The notes under the pieces: generated by a model
What the model saw: the letters and a program-made list of their open reading frames with translations, nothing else
Told to the model about the DNA's origin: nothing
Database searches by the model: none
Shown here: one piece after another, positions 55,286 through 64,000 of the stretch
Layout of the letters: the number at the start of each line of letters is the position of its first letter
How positions within the stretch are numbered: the first letter of the stretch is position 1
Program-made: the position numbers and the translations under genes
NCBI GenBank assembly: GCA_030789695.1
Contig: CM061141.1
Coordinates: forward strand, 194,691,689 to 194,755,688
Direction: 5' to 3'
Source: Scilla litardierei
Taxonomy: Eukaryota; Streptophyta; Magnoliopsida; Asparagales; Asparagaceae
Length of the DNA: 64,000 nucleotides

Positions 55286-55750
55286 GGTTTTAGTGGTGGC
55301 CCATGCAGGTCGAGCTATGCAAAATACCCTTAAACGACATGGATAAGATTACAATCTTAATCCTCAAGATCATCCTCCTTGAATTCTCTATCCCAGTCTT
55401 GTTCAATAGAAAATCCTAGTACGTCTTAGGATTTCAAATTATCAGTTGACCCCAATAAGCTCACCATCGATCATGAAGCCATCTTTGACATTATCCATAT
55501 AGTGGCAAACATAGAAATATCTTGTAGTTGACCCACATATCCTTCCCAGGTCAGGTCTACATCATCGTTCTTTATTATTGACTAAGTTGATTCCCCTCGT
55601 GACACCTTAGTCATCATACTTTTTGATCCTCGTTAGCCATAGGAATCATCTCCACCATTACATATTCTGCAATTCTTTGATTCGTGTGGTCGTTACACTC
55701 TCCCATTAGTACTAAATTCCGAGGACGGAATTTTTATAAGGTGGGTAGGA
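55286..55750 (+). other. internal region 2 of the LTR array (465 bp)
   Basis: Starts GGTTTTAGTGGTGGCCCATG and ends with AAGGTGGGTAGGA before LTR-C. No ORF. Contains about 40 bp (around 55511-55551) that region 1 lacks. Confidence 0.75.
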
Positions 55751-58700
55751 TGTAACGGCCCGTTTTCATCTATAAGTATTCCGTACGTATTATTACTAAT
55801 ATGGTGATTTATTTAAATATCTTCTTTATAATTTTACCTATTATTTTATTCCTAGCTCGAACACGCGACTTAGCGATCGCGTTATTTTTCTCCTCTAACT
55901 TGTGGTTGATATTGGATGCAGGGGCGATAATCGTATTAATTAAATCACATTTGGACCGAATCTATCTCTCGAATTAAAATAAGGTAATCAGATTGACTCT
56001 CTAAATATCTTGATCAAATAGAATCTTCATCGTACGTAGTTAGATTTCGAAATCAGATTTAAACCCTATCATAGTCAAATCATTTCCCTAATAAAATCTT
56101 ATCCAACCACCCTGATTATATTATTTTCCTAAATCAATCATAATCTTATATCCTTAACCAAACTATTCCCATAATCGAATCTTAACAGATCATAATAATT
56201 CGAACTATCTGGATATCTCCAAAATAAATCTCATATTAATAAATCCTAAACCCTTAAAATCTATATCCTAACTTAATCAAATCGTATCCGATATTTACTA
56301 ACTAAATTGATCTCATCAAATCGTATAATATCCTAACTAACCTAATTATCCGACTAAACATATCATATGCTAAAGATTTCCTATAACCAATTTTATCCCA
56401 AATCAATTCTTTTATCAACTAAACCTATTAAATCATATCCTAAACCTTAGTTGAAATCTAAGTGTATCTTAACCAACCCTTGACACAGCTTCTCCCACCC
56501 ACAACAACTCGCCCACAATCACGTGTGCGTAATTCTCGAAACTAAATCCGCGCGATTTTGTGCTTGGGAACCTCCACTATCATTTTCTCTTTTAGGCATC
56601 ATTTTCTTCCCCTACAGAACAACATAGAGGTGCATAAAACAAGTCCTCAGTCTACACCACGTTTTCCCTCGCCTATCTCAACAAAACCACGTCACCCTCC
56701 CCTCATTTTATAACTGTAACCACGTCCCCTCTTTCTGTCCCCTCCCATACAAAACTCTATCCATCAGCTCTCTACTTTTTATACCCAGTAAAAAAAGGAA
56801 ACGAGATGAAACCCAAAGCCCCCACAGACTCACGCACCATTTTTCCTCCTCTCTCCAAACGTCAGTGCTTCGACCCCCATGCCCACGCCGCACTCACCCC
56901 GCCTCTCCGATCTCCGACCGATCACCGCCAGACCCCCGATCAACCCCGAGGCACCAGCCCTCGCCTCAAGCACAGCTTCATCTCTCCGACACCTCCATTC
57001 ACCTCATCAATCCGAGCCCTCCTCAACCTCATTCCCTATCACCGACAATGGACCCGAGGGCTCTTCCCTCAGGCGCCTCCATCCCTCTCCTCTCCTCTCG
57101 TCGACAGTACCCCTTCCAAGCTCCAACCATCAAGCCTCCGCTCTCACCCAGGCCGCACCGCAACCACCTACCACTCGAATGCACTCGCCCTTACCACACA
57201 TCTCCTCCTCATCACTGGAAAGCCTGTACGCCCGTATTCCCTCTCTAATCACCGCCAGCGACTGTAATGCTTCCACCCTCGGAGACTCCCCAGAACCCCT
57301 AGGCCTTCCTCCTTGAAGCCCAATCACCAAGAGCCTGAACCCTCTGCCTTGCTTCATCCATGCTCCACAAACCACGTGATACCCTCCTCCTTCAGCCACC
57401 TCGTCGAGCCCCCTCCCATCGACAGGCCCACTCTAGGTATGTGCAGTGCCGCCATCCCACAACCTTCAAGCAATCCGACAACACATGACAGCCGACCCCT
57501 CTCCTCTCTTTTGCCTCAGCCCGTTCCTAAGCCCCCAGCTCCATCAGGCTACAGTCCCTCCTTCGACGCCCTAGGAGCCCACACAACCCCGAAGGCCGCG
57601 CCGTCCTCCCTCCTCTCGCCGTACGCGCCTCCACCTCGACCTCAAACCCTGAATCCCGCTCCCATGTTTCAAAATCCCCTCCCCTTTCATGAATCCACTT
57701 CCCATGTTCCCATCTACCACACGGGGGCACCCCCGCACGCCCGTCGCCAGTCGCCTCCGAGCAACACTCCCGCCTACTCTCTCCAGCCACCCACGAACCC
57801 GCACCCTTGCCACAGCCTCCAGGGCCACCTCGCCTTCTACGTACCTTCCTGCGACCAGCCACATGCCTTCGAGCTCGCGCACGCTACTGAATTCGCCTGA
57901 AGACCAGTCGCCACCTCCGGATAAGATCCGATCCTCCGCCCAGATCCACCGCCGCGACCCCGCCTCCCTCCCCTTCCGTCACCGACGAGCCCACCACCCC
58001 AGTCCCCCGAATTCTGCCGCCCGCCTGATTCCCTGGCCGTGCCAGCCCCCGCTCGGCGGTCTGCTGCCGTCACCTGCAGCTCCTGCTATCGTGCCCCACC
58101 CATCCGCAGGCCGTCGTCCTCCCTTGCCCCCTGTCGTGACCCGGGGCTCATCTCCTTGCATTCTCTCCCTGCCAATTGAAGAAAGGAACAATGTAGCATA
58201 GGAAGGAGACATAGAGGTAAGAGAGAGTAATGATTTCTTTGTTTCATTATTTATATTCATATGCGCATTATACATGTGTGTTGGTGATGTAACAGTATAT
58301 TAGAATATTAAGTATTTGGTTAGTATATATGTATGCCAGTTAGTTTATAATAAGTGCCTAAGTACTATTATATTATATGTAGGTTAGTAGTGCATATACG
58401 CAGTAAAGTATAGTACGGTGTATAGTTGGGCTAATACGATTATTGGGTGGTTTTATTTTTCCGCTGATAGTTTAATATTGCAAACCCATGTCGCAGAAAA
58501 ATACGCTCACCGTTACGACCATCTGGACACTCGAAACCGACTATAACAGGCAAGTGTGCATTTTACAACCTTTTAATATCGTTCCATTTAACTGCTAAAT
58601 CAAGAATTGCCAATACTGCTTTATACCATGTTGCACATCATGCTCGTACACCCCTGATTAAATGGTTATTGATGGAATATATTGATGGAACTTATTGATG

Positions 58701-58868
58701 AAACGGAACATTGGGCCTTCGGGCAATTACAGACTATTCCATCAATATATTCCATCAATAACCATTCGGGCGTTACGGATATTGGGCCCGCGGGGCATTT
58801 ACGGAATGTTTGCCACTCAGTAAACATTGAATTACGGATACACTTATGGACACTTTGGGTGGGGTAGT
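55751..58868 (+). repeat. LTR-C, truncated by N4
   Basis: Matches LTR-A and LTR-B up to GTAGT at 58868, where N4 begins. The remaining about 1.1 kb would lie beyond N4, outside the window. It carries a private 29-bp inverted duplication (58661-58689 and 58738-58766) and shortening of the C-rich block near 57270. Confidence 0.85.
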
Positions 58869-60678
58869 TGGTAGGCCCAAAAATGTGCTTCTCTCAAGCG
58901 AAAGAGTCCGTACAAGTAATATAATATGTGAGTCCAGATGTCGAATCCTGGGGAGAAAATCTGTTGCAACCACAAAGCTTAAATCAAATAAAAAGCCAAC
59001 GTAGAGAAATTAACCACTTTAAATTGTGATGGTGTGGATTGGTTTGATGGTGAGTTGTGAATACGTGAACAATACGAATAGGGAAAATTCGTGAAAATAT
59101 TTATGAGAAGTATGCACATGGTATGGGTTCGTTAGGATCAATGATTCGTATTAATTTGGTTGATTAAATATAACTCAATAAATTCCCCTTTTGGGAGCAA
59201 TTCATCGGAAAATACCCCTTTGGGGATTAAAGCACAAAATTAAATAATATTGTCGCTAAAGTTATAATCTTCTAAAATTAAGATATGAAACTCTCTTTTG
59301 GAGAGATCAAAACTCACCCTTGTGGGGTGATCACCAACTCAATCACGCTCTTTTGGAATATGAAAAAGTTGAATTTTAAGCCAAAGATCACAACTTTACC
59401 GACATACAATTTTAGCGCAAAAATACAACCAAACGAATACAAATCATATCTCCTAACTACGCCATACCATGCACAATAGAAATTTAGCTACTCATACTGA
59501 AAATAAACAGGAAATTCATCATATAAATCATGGTTCTAAGCAATACAATCAAAAAGAGTTCAAAATACGCTAAAGAGTTCAAGAATATCACCAAATACGC
59601 TAGCAAATAGACTAAGAAAACTCCTCTTATTCTTCCTCAAAGCCTCTGGAATTTTGCCTCAGGTTGCCATCTGTCTTCTCCTTGAAATTCTGCAAAAATC
59701 GGCTCCAAAGTCGCCCAAATACGCCAAGAATACGGAGCAAAACCCCTAGAATACCTTATATACTTAGATTGCGGGTTTTGCTGTGCTTAACGGGTATAAA
59801 CCCGCTTCAATTCGAACTAAACCCGCAATCTCTCAGCCGGATCGCACCGTAGCCGTTCGATCGGAAGCGGGATTAATTCTGGGCGCGACACGTGGCAATC
59901 GGATCCTCTCTGTGCCCGCTTGCTTCTTCATCATCCGCATCCGATGCGGGGTAATCGTACACCATCCGATCAAATTCTAGTGGCTCAGATAGAGCCACGT
60001 ATCACACGCTTCAGCCTTAATCCAATTTCGATTCGAAATCATTGTGACCGTTGGATCTTAATCCAACGGTCACGACGCGCGCTCTTCGATTCGCCTGCGG
60101 CTTGGTGCGCAGCCGTTCGATTGTAATCGAACGCCCCGTGTTTTGCCGCGTCATCAATTTCCATCGACCATTGGATATGGGCGGGGAGCGTTGTGATCGT
60201 GCCACGTGGCACGTAACTGTCCTCTGCTTTGATCCGTTGGGGATTCCATCTGGCCGTTGGATCGAGATCCAACGACCAGTAGCTATCTTCGTCATACGCG
60301 ATTTGTGTCCGATGGATGGAGATTAGGCGGCATAGATTGCGTCACGTGGAGCGTATATATAGTGTATTTTTGCTGTATTTCCTTCGTATATCTTCAATTA
60401 AATGGTATTCCGCATTCAATAAATCACAGTAATTAGCACAGATCTCAGAAAAATACAAATAAATAGTCGTTGGAATCATGAGATCGAGACCAAGCCATGA
60501 AAAATATAAAAAGGCAGAAATACTTACTAAAATTCATACTTTGTGTACAAATCAAGTGATATCTCTAATAAATGATGGTATACAATATACGAACATATTA
60601 GAGACCAATTAAACATCCTTTACACACAAAATATGGCTAAATGGAGGGTTAAATATGCAATATTCACTCCGAATCACA
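58869..60678 (-). repeat. N4 3' LTR (about 1.81 kb) with hairpin cluster
   Basis: Three strong palindromes: 60045-60072 (12-bp perfect stem TGACCGTTGGAT, 4-base loop), 60114-60133 (CGTTCGATT/AATCGAACG) and 60250-60279 (14-bp stem, one mismatch). On the minus strand they precede a TATATAA box at 59762-59756. The small frames here are not supported as genes. Confidence 0.7.
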
Positions 60679-61639
60679 CCCCCAACTAGCGTTTTGCTAG
60701 TCTCTAGCAAAAAGAGCGATGAATATGGATGATTAATAAAACAATAAATTCTATCAATCGATTATGGCATGGCCCAATAATACGCTTTCCAACATGATTT
60801 AGACCATCAATATACTCAATCCATGAACAAGATCAATCACAAGATATTTTCTCTAATTTAATTTGAATAAATAACATGCAAGCATCGTTTTGCGCAAGCG
60901 AAAGTATAACACGTCGTTATATTATAGTCTTCTCATTTCCAAGGAATTGGCCTATCAAAACAATCATTCAAATCATGGGTATCTATAGTTGCTTAGATAA
61001 TTCACCACTTCTTGTCTTTTATTAGTTCCGCGTAACGCGCATAAAGCAACATTTGTGGAAAAATGTATAACTTGGATCGCTCCATCAAATGAGTGAGTTT
61101 CCGGTCAATGGCTCCCAAATCAGACGATAATAGGGCATTAGGCCAAAAAGGACCCCTCGGACTGTACTACTCGAGCCAACCAAGTTATTTATTTAGTGAC
61201 ACACTTATTCATTTCATTTTTTCTTTTTGTTTCCTCTTTTTTTTCTCTTTTTTTCTTTTTTTTTGTAAGCAACTCAACACCCATTCTTTGAATCATAAAC
61301 ATTAATAACAATGGCCAAATTCCTCTTCAACTTGAAGACTGTTCTAATAAATCGTGTATACTTAAGCTTTTTCATCACATTAGCATGCATGAAATAAATT
61401 CAAACTATTTCGAGATATTAATCATGGCAATTGAAAATTTCATGAATAGCATATTAACGGTAATTCCGTGAAGGAAAAATAATTAACTCAAGCCCCAAAC
61501 AATTTTTAGAACTCAATTAATGTATAATCATCCGTATTTGGAGTGTGAAGGAGTCTTAAATGATGATATTTGGTGATTAAATCTTTTATTTGCACTTTTT
61601 TAAAAAAAATCCTAAGGTCCCATACACACCCCCCAACTA

Positions 61640-62042
61640 AAGATGGACATTGTCCTCAATGTCGAAAGGCGTACGAGTTTATTCAAAGCAACCAACCTAG
61701 AAAGCATATAAAAACTACACTAATGGAAAGAACACACCGTGGTCAAATGGCGGATCCCGAAACTTTAATTGTGGAGGAAGTTGTTCAATTTGCTCCTTAC
61801 GCTCCTCGGCGAGTAATCTTCCTCCAACGACTAAACTGGATCTCAGCAACGTAACTCCCAGCATCTCTATAAGATGTTCATCTGTATCCTGCAAGAGATG
61901 AGTCACGTCAATCCATTTTAGTTTAAGATTCTTCTCAATAAAAATATTCCAAATGTAGTCATCAAAATAGTTGAAATAAATTAAAGCAAGTTAACGACTA
62001 CTCCCTGAAAGATATGCACTACTCTCAGTATGATGCTCATGC
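61640..62042 (-). pseudogene. N4 partial ORF homologous to the N1 ORF C-terminus
   Basis: Minus strand, from the N5 junction: FNYFDDYIWNIFIEKN, then after a CTCTTGCAG that looks like a splice acceptor, a block ending LLAEERKEQIEQLPPQLKF. The N1 ORF has YFDDYLWDTF and LLAEPQKEQLEQLPAPLQ in the same order, also with a CTCTGCAG between them. The upstream part is removed by N5. Function unknown. Confidence 0.6.
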
Positions 62043-64000
62043 TGGGTTTTTGGGACACTTAGGGCACAAAAACTCTAGTCCCGTCCTAAGTCGGACGGAA
62101 CATAGACATAAATGCAGCGGAAAAATTTTATGTTAATCTAATTAACATGCAACCCTAAGGAACCAGACCCTGTTAGCCAGGATCTCTGCCAACTTGGTGT
62201 GGATCTGACCACCCCAAGAGGGATCTAACTACTGCGAATAATTAAATGAAAACTTAAACACATACCCGGAATCTCAACCCTGGGGCAGGCGAGATGTTCC
62301 GCACCATCTTCCGAGCTGCTCCCGTCCCACGCCGAGCCGCTCCTTGAACCGCTCCCCGAACTGCTCCTCGAACCGATCCGCATCCCGAGGCGATCAATCC
62401 CATGTCGCCGAGCCAACCACGCGCGGAAGAAAGTTTCACGCGAGTGAAACCTTCGCCTAGATTTCGGATCTGAATCCGAACTCCGTTGCGGCTTTGCTAG
62501 AGCCCTCAAGAGTAAGGCAGAAATTTATAGAGAGATAGAGAATATTTATTTTAGCCTAGATCCGTGCGTGCTCCAACATTTACGAGAGCCGCTCAGATCT
62601 AGAGCTTGGGACGAGTTTTGAGGAGGAGAGCAGACCCCTATTTATATAGGCGGCTGACTACTCCCCTTTCTCAAAATCCGATGTGGGACTATTAATTTGA
62701 GTTAATCAAAATCAAGTTAGTTTGCACTTCACAAAGTGCAAACTTCCGTGAATTTTAACTCACTCACCGTTGAGCTTCATGATTGATACAACCTATCAAT
62801 TCGAAGGGTGTTCAACGGTGAACGCGTAGGAAAAAACGGCTCGTCAATCCGAGTCCGTTTGACCCTTCAAACAATTGTCCAAAGATAGCCAAAAGTCATG
62901 CTTCTCTTAGAAACGTAGCCGTCAAGAAAATCCCAGGTTTCAAAAACCCTAACCAGAAAATTCGGGCTTGGTGGGCCTCCATTTTCGCAGGTTTCAGCCC
63001 AACAGTTTGGGCTGACTTGTTTTGGCTATAACTTGTGCATTTGGACTCCGTTTTTGACGCGGTTTGAACCTGCGTTTAGAGCGGGACGATCCCGTCATCT
63101 AGGTAACCTTTTCAACGCATTTATTTAATTAAATATAGTCTTAAATAATTTAAGACACATTTAATCTCTTTTGCATCAAATGCAAAATAGTCCATATCTA
63201 AGCTTAAATTATCATTTGCATCAAATACAAATGATCCGAGGGCATATTCCTCTACATCTCCCACTTGCACTCAGGATCATTTATCCCGAATGCAGGAGAT
63301 GATTTTTGCAAACATCTTTTGCAATACTTTATCCCTTGCATCAAATGCAAATTATTCTCCCTAACTAATTTCTACCCATTACTAGACGAAGAATCACACT
63401 CTGTGTGAGACCCTACAGCCTGACCCTTACAACAGGTTGGGCTCGAAGCCCTATACGGCAGTGACCACGAGCAGTGGCTGCCGTCCCTGCTTCAGGAATC
63501 ATCATTATGTGGTTAACTCATTGACATGAGTATTGTCGGGACCACCCTGACTGTTTCCGTGATGAATTCCGCAGTTATAGTCTCTTCGTCTAAACTATGT
63601 CGTGTAGATCAAGTCTAGGGTACGGTTAAACTGTCAACCCCAATAACTTGACTCCGGTTAGTTTCTATCAATCTTTAGTCAAATCATGTTGGACTTGTTC
63701 CAACATACTCTGGCCAGAGTTTTTACCAAAGATCGAACTAACCCTACGACACTAACTCCCATTGACCGGGAGAGACGAATCCTCTCTTGGTCATTACTCT
63801 CCTCATACGCTTCAAGTGTCACCCAATCAAAGACCTTTCGACGCGGCTTGCCTCGAAGCTAGGTCATTTGATCTAAGTGGCACCGTTCACGCACAGGTTC
63901 GTCAAAATGACCTCAAGTCAAAAGACCAACTAGCCTATCATCACTCAGAGTCATCATTGACAGATTGGTCAATATAACCATATGATAACTTTTGTGGATC
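62043..64000 (-). mobile_element. N5: copia-like element, minus strand, 3' LTR and internal end
   Basis: 3' LTR at 62043-63256 (1214 bp). On the minus strand it starts TGTAGAGGAATATGCCC and is preceded by the purine tract AGTGGGAGA (63265-63257), as in many plant Ty1/copia elements. TATATAAATA on the minus strand at 62648-62639. The internal part to the window end has no recognisable pol motif and is probably the 3' untranslated region. The other LTR lies beyond the window. Confidence 0.55.
63266..64000. other. N5 internal 3' region, no gene seen
   Basis: I see no conserved protein in any frame; a 71-codon frame at 63762-63977 lacks support. The TGCATCAAATGCAAAT words around 63170-63350 recur several times on both sides of the purine tract. 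Confidence 0.45.

Larger units (their letters stand above)
27660..58868 (+). mobile_element. tandem LTR-internal-LTR-internal-LTR array of a non-autonomous Tekay-like element
   Basis: Three LTR copies start TGTAACGGCCCGTTTTCATC: A at 27660, B at 39449 and C at 55751. A ends at 39019 and B at 55285 (GGGCGTGACA-type ends; A now reads GTGAAA). Removing the nested insertions gives about 4.20 and 4.22 kb for A and B; C is cut at 58868. The internal regions are only 429 bp (39020-39448) and 465 bp (55286-55750). They contain a post-LTR block GGTTTTAGTGGTGGCCCATG and a purine tract AAGGTGGGTAG, and no ORF. LTR ends and post-LTR block resemble N3, so N3-type enzymes may have mobilised it. The three-LTR structure suggests unequal recombination. 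Confidence 0.75.
58869..62042 (-). mobile_element. N4: Athila/Tat-like element, minus strand, partial
   Basis: Inserted in LTR-C after GTAGT. The 3' LTR spans 58869-60678 (TG...CA). To its right (upstream on the minus strand) is a GCTAGTTGGGGGTG purine tract, with a stem TTTGCTAGAGACTAGCAAA just before it, then the CATTGAGGACAATG block (minus strand, about 61657-61640) typical of Athila/Tat elements, then a partial ORF. N5 interrupts it at 62043. The rest lies outside the window. Confidence 0.65.

Noticed and set aside
62225..62509. Ser/Gly/Arg-rich frame in the N5 LTR
   Set aside because: Encoded by a degenerate CCGAGCTGCTCC-type repeat; no recognisable protein.

Overview
This window is intergenic, repeat-dense DNA from a flowering plant, most likely a eudicot. 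It has plant-type LINEs with DUF4283 ORF1, Athila-, Tekay- and copia-like LTR retrotransposons, a primer-binding site matching tRNA-Asp, and fragments of plant genes for a BRWD-type bromodomain/WD protein, a nucleoredoxin and a fatty acyl-CoA reductase. I found no intact host gene, rRNA, tRNA or CRISPR array. Almost everything is transposable elements inserted into one another, most of them broken.

Layout. 1-499: 3' end of a LINE (+ strand) with a (TA)n tail. 500-about 2460: a short minus-strand LINE-like element carrying only ORF1. 2587-2964: a MITE flanked by TA runs. 2991 to at least 7540 and perhaps about 12.4 kb: minus-strand Helitron-like DNA with a 3' hairpin and CTAG end, carrying exon fragments of three host genes. 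12582-27659: a decayed minus-strand LINE, split at 14061/24798 by a young 10.7-kb Athila-like element (E1, 14062-24797). E1 has 1558-bp LTRs, a perfect GAAGC target duplication, gag and pro, no pol, and a second large ORF behind its own promoter-like block. 27660-58868: a head-to-tail LTR-internal-LTR-internal-LTR array. Its LTRs are about 4.2 kb and its internal regions only 0.43-0.47 kb. Into it are inserted N1 (29733-36888, Athila-like with two unlike LTRs), N2 (40284-42009, a solo LTR), N3 (44429-54310, a full Tekay-like chromovirus on the minus strand) and N4 (58869 onward, an Athila/Tat-like element on the minus strand). N4 is itself interrupted by N5 (62043 to the window end, copia-like, minus strand).

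Three themes recur. First, U3 regions of the LTRs hold dense arrays of short palindromes directly upstream of the TATA box: ACCGATCGGT in E1 and N1, ACCGACTAG/CTAGTCGGT in N2 and N3, and CCGTTGGATC-type hairpins in N4. E1 repeats this array-plus-TATA design inside its body, ahead of its second ORF. N2 and N3 share one array block although their LTR ends differ. Second, N3 carries two GT-AG intron-like interruptions placed exactly within conserved protease and integrase blocks. Third, nonsense codons and LTR differences are mostly C-to-T changes at CG or CHG sites, as expected for cytosine-methylated repeats.

Order of insertion inferred from nesting: LINE first; then E1 and the LTR array independently; then N1-N4 into the array; N5 into N4. 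LTR divergence (about 0.6% for E1 and about 1.1% for N3, counted by eye) makes E1 the youngest dated insertion.
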